Source: Ruminococcus sp. AF41-9
Lineage (GTDB): Bacteria > Bacillota > Clostridia > Lachnospirales > Lachnospiraceae
Direction: 5' to 3'
Length of the DNA stretch: 33,457 nt
Assembly: GCF_003477525.1 (NCBI RefSeq)
Contig: NZ_QUDO01000042.1
Location: forward strand, 1 to 33,457
Made by a program: the position numbers and the translations under genes. The notes below the pieces were generated by a model, which was not told the DNA's origin, made no database searches, and saw only the letters and a list, made by a program, of their open reading frames with translations. Each line of letters begins with the position of its first letter. The stretch's first letter is position 1. Shown here in pieces: positions 7,160 to 14,432 of this stretch.

Positions 7160-8595
7160 GTACTTTAACAAAGGTTCTTGAAAGAAATGTAGCAGCAATT
7201 GAAAAAAATGCAGACATGACAGAAGGAAGATTCCGACTGGGACATCATCTGATGCCGCCAGTCGGTTGGCTGAATGATCCCAATGGATTATGCTGGTATA
7301 AAGGAAAATATCATGTATTCTTTCAGTATGCACCTTTTGATGTAGAAGGTGGTCTGAAGTTCTGGGGACATTACACCAGTGAAGACATGATTGACTGGAA
7401 GTATGAAGGAACTGCTCTTTATCCGGATTCTTCTTATGACTGCCATGGTGTTTATTCCGGTTCTGCGCTGGTGGACGATGGAAAACTTCATCTGTTTTTT
7501 ACAGGAAATGTCAAGATTGACGGTGATTACGATTACATCAATGAAGGCAGAGAAACCAGTACACTTCATGTTGAGAGTGAAGATGGGATTCATTTCAGCA
7601 ATAAAGAAGAAGTGATTTCTTTCAGTGAATATCCGGAGGAATTTACCTGCCACATCCGTGATCCCAAGGTATGGAAGGAAAACGGGAAATACTTTATGGT
7701 TCTTGGCGGACGCCTGAAAGGGGACAAAGGAGCGGTTCTGGTTTACGAATCCGGAGATCTGAAAGAGTGGAAACTGCTCCGGACGATCACTACACCGGAA
7801 GTTTTCGGATATATGTGGGAGTGCCCGGATTACTTTGAACTGGACGGAGAGAAAATTCTCTCTGTATCTCCTCAGGGACTTACAAGAGAAGAATTTCGAT
7901 TCCAGAATATTTACCAGTCCGGATATTTCATTTTAAAAGAGGATGGAAGTGTAGATGTAAAAGACTTCCGCGAATGGGATATGGGATTTGATTTTTATGC
8001 GCCACAGACTTTTACGGATGTGCAGGGAAGACGAATCCTGATCGGATGGATGGGAATGCCGGATGCAGATGAAGAATATGTCAACAAGACCATTGAAGAA
8101 GGCTGGCAGCACTGCCTGACAGTTCCGAGAGAACTGAAACTGAAAGATGGAAAAATCCTTCAGTATCCGGTAAAGGAACTGGAGAACCTTCGCAAGGAAA
8201 AGACTGTACTGAATGACGAGAATTCTGCTGTGGAACTTCGGGTGGAAGTGAATGAGGGCTTTGATCTGGTTCTGGAAGAAATCGCTCTGACAGGCAGCAG
8301 CTTTCAGATCAGTATGGGAGGCCAGATGCTTTTCAGATATGAAAACGGGACTGCTGAAATTGGATTTCCGGGAGTCACCGGAGCAGGCCGAAAAGTAAGA
8401 AAAGCCCAAATTAATGAATTGAGAAACATCAGATTTCTTGTGGATACTTCGGCAGCAGAGATTTATCTGAATGACGGAGAAACCGTATTTTCTACAAGAT
8501 ACTATCCGGACCGGGAAGATCTGCTTTTGAAAATACAGGGTGGTAAATTTAAGGGAAATCTCTGGAATCTTCGCAGAATGCGGTTCACAAAATAA
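7156..8595 (+). CDS. scrB: Sucrose-6-phosphate hydrolase (GH32)
   Basis: A 479-residue GH32 enzyme that splits sucrose-6-phosphate into glucose-6-phosphate and fructose in the cytoplasm. All three catalytic motifs are intact: WLNDPNG with nucleophile Asp41, RDP with transition-state stabiliser Asp169, and WECPD with acid/base Glu222. Residues ~30-330 form the five-bladed propeller and the rest the C-terminal beta-sandwich. There is no signal peptide, as expected for an enzyme acting on a PTS product. The start overlaps the scrA stop by four bases. A strong terminator follows. No fructokinase gene lies in the locus, so fructose must be phosphorylated by an enzyme encoded elsewhere. Confidence 0.95.
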   Translation: MSTLTKVLERNVAAIEKNADMTEGRFRLGHHLMPPVGWLNDPNGLCWYKGKYHVFFQYAPFDVEGGLKFWGHYTSEDMIDWKYEGTALYPDSSYDCHGVYSGSALVDDGKLHLFFTGNVKIDGDYDYINEGRETSTLHVESEDGIHFSNKEEVISFSEYPEEFTCHIRDPKVWKENGKYFMVLGGRLKGDKGAVLVYESGDLKEWKLLRTITTPEVFGYMWECPDYFELDGEKILSVSPQGLTREEFRFQNIYQSGYFILKEDGSVDVKDFREWDMGFDFYAPQTFTDVQGRRILIGWMGMPDADEEYVNKTIEEGWQHCLTVPRELKLKDGKILQYPVKELENLRKEKTVLNDENSAVELRVEVNEGFDLVLEEIALTGSSFQISMGGQMLFRYENGTAEIGFPGVTGAGRKVRKAQINELRNIRFLVDTSAAEIYLNDGETVFSTRYYPDREDLLLKIQGGKFKGNLWNLRRMRFTK

Positions 8596-8613
8596 GAAAA
8601 TAAACGTATAATA

Positions 8614-8663
8614 AAAGCAGGTGGGAAAGAAAACATCAGTCGGTTTTCCCAGCCTGCTTTTTT
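8614..8663 (+). terminator. Terminator after scrB
   Basis: AAAGCAGG plus GGGAAA on the left pairs with TTTCCC plus CCTGCTTT on the right, followed by T residues. The rest of the gap to 8911 shows no gene; it is AT-rich with no clear promoter. Confidence 0.88.
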
Positions 8664-8911
8664 GACATATGGACAGATCAGGGGATGGAAAATATGATTG
8701 TTTTCTGAATACAGAAAGAATCGTAAATTCAGTTTTCAGATTAATCTGTATGTCCGGGTAAAATACGTGCTTTGTGCCGGCTGTTTATGATAGAAACAGG
8801 GATGATCATGTATGGATATATGATTATCCTTTACATAATATGATGTTAAAGCAAAAGAATATGAAAGGGGGATTTTCCCCTTGATTTTACTGATATGGAG
8901 ATAGTACGATC

Positions 8912-9153
8912 ATGAACTACACGTATATGGTTCAGTGTGCAGACGGGACACTTTATACAGGATGGACAAACTGTCTGGAGAAACGCCTGAAAGCTCATAA
9001 TGAGGGAAAAAACGGCGCGAAATACACGAAGCGAAAAGGCCGGTAACACTGGTATATTTTGAAGGTTTTTCCACAAAAGAAGAAGCAATGAGCAGAGAAT
9101 ACCAGATTAAGCAGCTTACACGGGAAAAGAAACGGAAGCTGATGGATTTCTGA
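8912..9153 (+). pseudogene. GIY-YIG nuclease-domain protein (UPF0213/YhbQ type), frameshifted
   Basis: The frame from ATG 8912 begins with a clear GIY-YIG domain ([18 protein letters not shown], with [18 protein letters not shown]), but stops at TAA 9044 after 44 codons. The expected continuation, [20 protein letters not shown] and IKQL, is present in the frame one base off, ending at TGA 9151. A single base missing near 9038-9043 explains the break. Intact members are about 80-95 residues with a single domain; their cellular role is poorly defined, and the fold comes from structure-directed endonucleases. The gene stands alone between the sucrose locus and the transglutaminase gene. A sequencing error is as likely as a real mutation. 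Confidence 0.8.
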
Positions 9154-9274
9154 CAAGGTAACAGCAGTAAAAGGACTGCTATGTTGACTTGCAGGCAGAA
9201 ACAGAAGGGGTGATTCCTTACCGGATGTAAGGTTATGAACCATAAATAATTGCAGCAGGAGGAAGAAAAGAGCA

Positions 9275-10273
9275 ATGAAAAAGATGACGAAATGGGTTGC
9301 TGTGTTTGCGGCATGTCTGATATGCAGCGTTCCGGCAACAGCAGCTGAGGGAGTACAGGCTTCGGAGATTACACAGTTATCCAGTGCAGCAGTGATGCAG
9401 GAAGCAGAGTATTCTGATGCAATACCTGTAGCATCTGAAGGTGAAACAGATTCAACAATATCTGCATCAAAGTCAGCAGTAAAAAACGGCTGGTATATTT
9501 ACGGAGCAAAAAAAAGATACTATAAAAATGGAAAATATCTGACAGGCATGCGTAAGATTCACGGGGATATTTATTATTTCAGCCCAAAAGGATTTATGCG
9601 AACCGGATGGATCATATATAATAACAAGAAATATTATTTTGGTTCCAATGGAAAACGATACAGCGGAGTAAAGAAAATCAATGGTAAGTATTATTATTTC
9701 AGTGATAAGGGTGTTCTCAGAAGAACGACAGTAACAGAGGGAAAAAATACTTATTACTGTACAGAACATGGAGTTTTGGAAGCGCAGAAAATCGGAGGAA
9801 ATTATTACTATGCAAATGGGAAGAAGATGGATTCCGCAAAGGCCTATGAATACGAAACTCTGTTGAGAGCCAGAAGTGTTGTAGCAGAAATTACAAACGC
9901 AAACATGTCAAAAAGCCAGAAATTTGAAACCTGTTTTAACTGGGTTATCAAACATTATTATGCAACCAGAAGAGTATTTATGAATCAGACTGCATGGCCG
10001 GCATTATATGCAAATGATTATCTGATTCCAAGCGGAGGCGGAAACTGTTTTTCTGACGGATGTGCGTTTGCATATCTTGCGAAGGCATTGGGATATAAAA
10101 ATGTCTATGTGTGTGTGGATACGGATGAGCTTGGTGACAGTGGACACTGCTGGGCTGAAATAGATGGACTGGTATATGATCCGTTATTTGCGGAAGCGAA
10201 GAACTATTATAAATATTATGGAGCAACTTATGCAAGTTATGGCTTAACAGCAATCAGAAGAGTTGCAATATAA
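9275..10273 (+). CDS. Secreted transglutaminase-like protein with cell-wall-binding repeats
   Basis: A 332-residue exported protein. Residues 1-~24 are a signal peptide (KWVAVFAACLICSVPATAAEG). Residues ~71-185 hold about five choline-binding-type aromatic repeats (GWYIYGAKKRYYKNGKYLTG, IYYFSPKGFMRTGW, YYYFSDKG). Residues ~190-332 form a transglutaminase-like cysteine domain with Cys258 in GGGNCFSDGC, His291 in GHCWAEI and Asp302 in VYDPLF as a complete triad. The domain could cross-link or cleave peptides at the cell surface; the substrate is unknown. AGGAGG lies 12 bases before the start. The gene is monocistronic with its own terminator. Family assignment is firm, function open. Confidence 0.85.
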   Translation: MKKMTKWVAVFAACLICSVPATAAEGVQASEITQLSSAAVMQEAEYSDAIPVASEGETDSTISASKSAVKNGWYIYGAKKRYYKNGKYLTGMRKIHGDIYYFSPKGFMRTGWIIYNNKKYYFGSNGKRYSGVKKINGKYYYFSDKGVLRRTTVTEGKNTYYCTEHGVLEAQKIGGNYYYANGKKMDSAKAYEYETLLRARSVVAEITNANMSKSQKFETCFNWVIKHYYATRRVFMNQTAWPALYANDYLIPSGGGNCFSDGCAFAYLAKALGYKNVYVCVDTDELGDSGHCWAEIDGLVYDPLFAEAKNYYKYYGATYASYGLTAIRRVAI

Positions 10274-10331
10274 AAGATATAATAAAGTAAACTCATAAGA
10301 ATAAAAAAGATATAAAAGATATAAAACATAT

Positions 10332-10364
10332 AAAAAGCCAGTTCGAAACAGAAATGGCTTTTTA
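10332..10364 (+). terminator. Terminator after the transglutaminase-like gene
   Basis: AAAAAGCCA (10332-10340) pairs with TGGCTTTTT (10355-10363), a near-perfect A/T-flanked stem that can work in both directions. Confidence 0.8.
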
Positions 10365-10373
10365 TGAAAAATA

Positions 10374-10430
10374 AACAGAGGACACCTCAGGATCACTATA
10401 ATGCTATGTGATCGGGCGATGTCCTCTGTT
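10374..10430 (-). terminator. Terminator for the minus-strand PAQR gene
   Basis: The 11-bp arms AACAGAGGACA (10374-10384) and TGTCCTCTGTT (10420-10430) enclose a second stem, GATCAC (10391-10396) / GTGATC (10408-10413). Read on the minus strand a T-rich tail follows, so it ends the convergent gene starting at 11126. Confidence 0.75.
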
Positions 10431-10463
10431 ATGTTGCCGGGGCGGTTCACCGCAGGTGGAGAA

Positions 10464-11126
10464 TCATACAGGAAGCGGAGCAACGAAGAAATACATTACA
10501 ACAAAGTGGCAGGCACTTCCGAGCATGACAAAGATATGAAAGATTTCGTGTGAGCCGAAATTTTTATGTCTGGAATCAAAAAGCGGAACTTTCAACGCAT
10601 AAATAATTCCACCGATCGTATAAATGATTCCTCCGGCAAGAAGCCAGTCAAATCCTGCGCGGGGGAGTGCGTGGAAAATCGGGACAAATGCCAGTACGCA
10701 CAGCCAGCCCATGCCAATGTATAACACAGAAGAAAGCCATTTCGGGCAGGTGATCCAGCAGCCTTTTAAGATCATGCCAAGAATCGCAATGCCCCATACC
10801 AGTGCACAGAGAATGTAACCGATATGGTTATGAAGAACGATCAGGCATACAGGAGTGTAGCTTCCGGCGATCATGATGAAGATCATCATGTGATCCATTT
10901 TCCGGAGCCTGCGGTTTACTTTTTCTGTAGAATTTACGGAATGATAAATCGTGCTGGCTGCATACAGAAGGATCATAGTCAGGATAAAAACACTTAAAGC
11001 TACAATGTGGAGCACATCATAGGAGCGGGCTGCCTTAATGATAAGAGGAACAGCACCTGCAACTGCAAGAAGAAATGCGATACCATGGGTGATGGCACTT
11101 CCGGGATCTTTTAATCTGAATTTCAT
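10464..11126 (-). CDS. trhA: Hemolysin III / PAQR-family membrane protein (TrhA type)
   Basis: A 220-residue protein with seven predicted membrane segments and the family's metal-ligand-like motifs: DPGSAITHG near the N-terminus, TIYHS around residue 60, and SHEIFHIFVMLGSACHF near 190-207. Bacterial members influence membrane lipid homeostasis; the hemolysin name is historic and does not imply toxicity. A GGAGG box lies 8 bases before the ATG on the minus strand. It converges with the transglutaminase-like gene and is monocistronic. Length and motifs are normal for the family. Confidence 0.92.
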   Translation of the reverse strand: MKFRLKDPGSAITHGIAFLLAVAGAVPLIIKAARSYDVLHIVALSVFILTMILLYAASTIYHSVNSTEKVNRRLRKMDHMMIFIMIAGSYTPVCLIVLHNHIGYILCALVWGIAILGMILKGCWITCPKWLSSVLYIGMGWLCVLAFVPIFHALPRAGFDWLLAGGIIYTIGGIIYALKVPLFDSRHKNFGSHEIFHIFVMLGSACHFVVMYFFVAPLPV

Positions 11127-11238
11127 AAAACCGCCTCCAATTCAAATCATCAGCAGGTTGAGAAGTTTGATTGCACTGGAATATCTGGTTGATGTTATAA
11201 TGTTATAAATTTTTCCGGATATTATGAGCGAATTGAGA

Positions 11239-11313
11239 GTAACATCAGGACACTGATAATTCATCACATGAACCAGTGAGGTTGTCACCCATATGTGTAA
11301 CATCAGAACACTG
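11239..11313. repeat. Two 17-bp direct repeats upstream of the PAQR gene
   Basis: GTAACATCAGGACACTG (11239-11255) and GTAACATCAGAACACTG (11297-11313) differ at one position. A tandem TGTTATAA pair (11193-11208) lies just before. The 425-base gap between divergent genes (11127-11551) has no open frame worth calling; these repeats, AT-rich palindromes and the large palindrome below are its content. Confidence 0.55.
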
Positions 11314-11435
11314 CCAATATATAAATAACAGAAACAATATAATGTAGTTTTAAAAACTATATATTAAGTATATGGTTACTATACCACAAATATACAAAAA
11401 ATCAAGTGTTTATTTTGAAAATCAAGATATTTAAC

Positions 11436-11522
11436 TATAGCAATCCTCGTAAATAATGCATTTAAGACAGTTCACCCTCTGATGGACTGGATTAAGATGC
11501 GTTATTTTAGAGGATCGCTATA
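11436..11522. repeat. 87-bp near-perfect palindrome (hairpin element)
   Basis: Arms of about 40 bases run inward from TATAGC (11436) and GCTATA (11522) to an 8-base loop CCCTCTGA. Matching blocks include ATCCTC/GAGGAT, AAATAA/TTATTT, GCAT/ATGC, TTAA/TTAA and CAGT/ACTG, and some differences keep G-U pairing. AAATCAAG occurs on both sides (11419-11426 and 11522-11529). It lies upstream of the promoter of the second LacI gene. It could be a MITE-like remnant, a structured RNA or a terminator-like barrier; there is no T tract. Confidence 0.7.
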
Positions 11523-11551
11523 AATCAAGGTATGATTGGGTAAATTGGGAC

Positions 11552-11580
11552 TTGCCAGAAAAAATGAAATTTGCTATGCT
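11552..11580 (+). promoter_or_regulatory. Sigma-A promoter of the second LacI-type regulator
   Basis: TTGCCA (11552-11557), a 17-base spacer and TATGCT (11575-11580). Transcription would begin near 11587, which rules out the upstream in-frame TTG at 11552 as a start codon. Confidence 0.7.
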
Positions 11581-11590
11581 GATGATAAAG

Positions 11591-11608
11591 CGAACAATCG
11601 GTTGCGTA
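11591..11608. promoter_or_regulatory. Operator of the second LacI-type regulator (own gene)
   Basis: CGAACAATCGGTTGCGTA shares 16 of 18 bases with the site at 12963 and has a central CG. It lies just after the predicted start of transcription and before the start codon, so the regulator likely represses itself. Confidence 0.7.
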
Positions 11609-11623
11609 AAATGGGGTGTTTTT

Positions 11624-12631
11624 ATGGAGACAGAAGAAAAAAAGGTGTATACGATTGAAGATATCGCTCAGGAACTTGGCGTAAGCAAGACAACTGTTTC
11701 AAGAGCGATTTCCGGGAAAGGACGGATCGGACAGGCGACCAGAGAACGGGTGCTTGCGTTTATCAAAGAGCATGATTATCGGCCAAATGTTGTGGCAAGA
11801 GGACTTGCACAGAAGAAAACATATAATCTGGCATTGCTGATGCCGAAGGATTATGTTGCGACAGAGTTCCTTTTTTTTAAGGACTGCATGAACGGGATCT
11901 GTGAAGTGGCATCGCAGTATGATTATGATATCATTATTTCTATTGTAGACGGAGAGGATGTGTCACAGATCCAGCGTCTGGATGCGAACCGCAAGGTGGA
12001 TGGAATGATCGTAAGCAGAGCTGTTGTCAGTTCAAAGGTTCAGAAATATCTGAAACAGTGCAAGGAGCCTTTTGTGCTGATCGGACCGTCGCATGACCCG
12101 AATGTGGCGTTTGTGGACAATAAGAATCAGGAAGCCGGTAAAGAACTGACAAGCATTATGCTGATGAAGGGATTTAAGAATCTGGCACTTCTGGGAGGAA
12201 ATCAGTCCTATGATGTTACGGGCAGCAGATATCAGGGATTTCTGGAAGCACATAAGGAAATAAGAGTTCCTGTGAATGAGAGCCTGATCTTTATGGATGC
12301 GGATAATCAGGTAGCAGTATCCGATGCTGTGAAAAGACTGCTTGAAGAAGGGGCAGATGGCATTGTCTGTATGGATGATGTGATCTGCAGTATGTGTCTG
12401 AGCAGTCTGCGGGAAAAGAAGATACAGATTCCGTCAGAGATAAAAGTGGCAAGTATGTATGACAGCAAAAACCTGGAATATAATAATCCGCCGATTACCA
12501 GTATTCGTTTTGATACAGTAAGACTGGGAAAGATGGCATGTGTGAAATTGCTGAAAATCCTTGGGGAAAATCCTCAGGAGGATACGCGGCCGCTGAATTA
12601 TCAGGTCGTACTTCGGGAGTCAACACAGTAG
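11624..12631 (+). CDS. LacI-family regulator of the galactoside ABC operon
   Basis: 335 residues from ATG 11624, which follows ATGGGGTG. Residues ~8-60 form the LacI helix-turn-helix and hinge (YTIEDIAQELGVSKTTVSRA, YRPNVVARGLAQ). The rest is the sugar-binding sensor (LALLMPKDY; FVDNKNQEAGKELTS; MDDVICS; ITSIRFDT). The operator in its own promoter region recurs in front of the downstream sugar-binding protein gene, with a 15-base identical core, so it controls both. The inducer is unknown; the downstream GH42 enzyme suggests a beta-galactoside or its breakdown product. A 92-base-scale hairpin terminator isolates it from the operon. Confidence 0.88.
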   Translation: METEEKKVYTIEDIAQELGVSKTTVSRAISGKGRIGQATRERVLAFIKEHDYRPNVVARGLAQKKTYNLALLMPKDYVATEFLFFKDCMNGICEVASQYDYDIIISIVDGEDVSQIQRLDANRKVDGMIVSRAVVSSKVQKYLKQCKEPFVLIGPSHDPNVAFVDNKNQEAGKELTSIMLMKGFKNLALLGGNQSYDVTGSRYQGFLEAHKEIRVPVNESLIFMDADNQVAVSDAVKRLLEEGADGIVCMDDVICSMCLSSLREKKIQIPSEIKVASMYDSKNLEYNNPPITSIRFDTVRLGKMACVKLLKILGENPQEDTRPLNYQVVLRESTQ

Positions 12632-12676
12632 AAAACAGTAAAAACAGTAAAAACAGTAAGAACAGTAAGAACAGTA
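12632..12676. repeat. Five tandem copies of a 9-bp unit
   Basis: AAAACAGTA three times (12632-12658), then AGAACAGTA twice (12659-12676), beginning right after the regulator's stop codon and ending at the terminator. A slippage-prone minisatellite in the 3' untranslated region. Confidence 0.85.
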
Positions 12677-12758
12677 AAAGTCCTCTGTAATCATTGAAAT
12701 ATCGTAACTGTGAAGGTACTGAACAGTTATGATATTTCAATAAGCAGAGGACTTTTTT
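12676..12758 (+). terminator. Long-stem terminator after the second LacI regulator
   Basis: AAAAGTCCTCTG (12676-12687) pairs with CAGAGGACTTTT (12745-12756). An inner 17-base arm from TTGAAATATCGTAACTGT pairs with ACAGTTATGATATTTCAA with a few mismatches. A T run follows. It is likely bidirectional. Confidence 0.88.
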
Positions 12759-12926
12759 ACGTGAAAGGAAATGATTCCCGGGTGTTTCTGTGAGATAAAA
12801 AACTCTTCATGGAATGAAAACGGTTGTACAAAATGAAACTGATATTGCACAGAAAAACGGAAAAACCAGTATTGAATTGTGCAATATAACAAAAATAATA
12901 CATCAAAATTAGATAATAATGGCTAA

Positions 12927-12955
12927 TTGACTTTAACAGGATAATAGAATATACT
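12927..12955 (+). promoter_or_regulatory. Sigma-A promoter of the sugar ABC operon
   Basis: TTGACT (12927-12932), a 17-base spacer and TATACT (12950-12955), close to consensus. Transcription would begin near 12962, right at the operator. Confidence 0.82.
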
Positions 12956-12962
12956 AAAAATA

Positions 12963-12980
12963 TGAACAATCGGTTGCGCA
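12963..12980. promoter_or_regulatory. Operator in front of the sugar ABC operon
   Basis: TGAACAATCGGTTGCGCA has a central CG and 12 of 18 symmetric positions. It starts at the predicted first transcribed base, the classic roadblock/repression position, and matches the site at 11591. Confidence 0.75.
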
Positions 12981-13059
12981 AGCAAGATAAATGAGCGTTA
13001 ATCCTGCAGGACTTTATGAAATGATTGCGCATAACCACCAAAATCAGGAGGAAGAGAAA

Positions 13060-14325
13060 ATGAGAAAAGATGTAAAAAAGGTAATCGCACCGTTACTGGC
13101 AGCAGCTATGGCACTTTCCTGCACAGTATGTGTAAGTGCAGCAGAGGATGAGACAATTAAACTGACTGTATGGGGAGCAGAAGAAGACCAGGATTTATTA
13201 AAAGAACTGACAGATAAATTCCAGGAGAAGTATGCAGATCAGAAATTTGATATTCAGATTGGCGTAGAATCTGAGTCTACTGCAAAAGATACTATTCTGA
13301 CAGACGTAGAAGCTGGTGCAGATGTATATGCATTCGCAGATGATCAGCTCACAGATCTTGTAAAAGCAGGAGCACTTCTGAAACTTGATGATTATGCGGA
13401 AGCACTTCAGCTTGCAGATACAACACTTGATGATGTAAAAGCAGCAAACGTTGAAGGTGCTATTGATGCAGCAACAATTGATGGCAGCCTGTATGCATTT
13501 CCAAGAGCTGCTGACAACGGATATTTTCTTTACTATGATTCATCTGTAATTTCCGAGGAAGATGCAGCAAGCTGGGACAGCCTTCTTGAAGCGGCTGATA
13601 AGGCCGGAAAGAAAGTTGGTATGACACTTGCTTCCGGATGGTACAATGCTTCCTTCTTCTACGGTGCAGGTTTTACAACAGGACTTAACGATGACGGAAC
13701 AACATCTATGGATTGGAACGGAACAAGTGCTGACGGATATACAGGTGTTGATGTAGTAAAAGGTATGCTTGATATTGCATCCAATCCGGCATTTATGGCA
13801 GTTGCTGATGGCGACATTTCCAATCAGCTTGCATCAGGAAATCTTGCAGCATGTGTTTCCGGTACATGGGATGCTATGACAGCACAGGAAGCATTTGGTG
13901 ATGGATATGCAGCAACAAAGCTTCCTACATTTACAGTAGGTGATGCACAGGTTCAGCAGGGATCAGTTGCCGGTTACAAATATGTTGGTGTAAACGGTTA
14001 TTCTGAGAATTCCGGATGGGCAGTTCTTCTTGCAGAGTACCTTACAAACGAAGAGTCCCAGCAGATGTTCTTTGATCAGAGAGAAAGTGGTCCTTCCAAC
14101 AAGAATGTAGCAGCATCTGAATCTGTTCAGGAAAATGTAGCACTTGCAGCACTTGCAGCTCAGTCTGAATATGCACAGGCTCAGAAGGTTGGCGGAAAAT
14201 ACTGGGATCCTGCAAAGACATTCGGAGAACTGATTGCACAGGGAACATTAGCAGCAGATGACGACAATGCAATCCAGGAAGCACTTGATAATCTGGTAGA
14301 GGGTGCTACTGCTTCTGTAGAGTAA
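13060..14325 (+). CDS. ABC sugar transporter, extracellular substrate-binding protein
   Basis: 421 residues from ATG 13060 (CAGGAGGAAG before it); an upstream in-frame start at 12991 is rejected because it is not preceded by a binding site. Residues 1-~27 form a signal peptide ending VCVSA-AED. The mature part is a MalE-type solute-binding protein (IKLTVWGAEEDQDLLKELTD; YFLYYDSSVISEEDAASWDS; GDGYAATKLPTF; ESGPSNKNV). It should bind an oligosaccharide and hand it to the two permeases that follow. No good lipobox is seen around the two cysteines of the signal, so surface anchoring is uncertain. A weak terminator-like hairpin after the gene probably makes this the most abundant product of the operon. 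Confidence 0.9.
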   Translation: MRKDVKKVIAPLLAAAMALSCTVCVSAAEDETIKLTVWGAEEDQDLLKELTDKFQEKYADQKFDIQIGVESESTAKDTILTDVEAGADVYAFADDQLTDLVKAGALLKLDDYAEALQLADTTLDDVKAANVEGAIDAATIDGSLYAFPRAADNGYFLYYDSSVISEEDAASWDSLLEAADKAGKKVGMTLASGWYNASFFYGAGFTTGLNDDGTTSMDWNGTSADGYTGVDVVKGMLDIASNPAFMAVADGDISNQLASGNLAACVSGTWDAMTAQEAFGDGYAATKLPTFTVGDAQVQQGSVAGYKYVGVNGYSENSGWAVLLAEYLTNEESQQMFFDQRESGPSNKNVAASESVQENVALAALAAQSEYAQAQKVGGKYWDPAKTFGELIAQGTLAADDDNAIQEALDNLVEGATASVE

Positions 14326-14357
14326 TATTACTATCTGACAGCAAATACTAAAAAGAT

Positions 14358-14390
14358 AGCCCATATGCATAACGGCATGTGGGCTGTTTT
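14358..14390 (+). terminator. Intra-operon stem-loop after the binding-protein gene
   Basis: AGCCCATATGC (14358-14368) pairs with GCATGTGGGCT (14375-14385, one G-U), followed by only GTTTT. It is a leaky terminator or 3' stabiliser, often used to raise binding protein over permease. Confidence 0.65.
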
Positions 14391-14432
14391 AAAGATAGAC
14401 AGTAACCATATGAAATTATGAGGAGGAAAGAT

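Noticed and set aside
7933..8409. 158-codon minus-strand frame inside scrB
   Set aside because: Antisense shadow of the GH32 gene.
12632..12676. CRISPR-like array
   Set aside because: The 9-bp units are contiguous with no spacers; a simple minisatellite.
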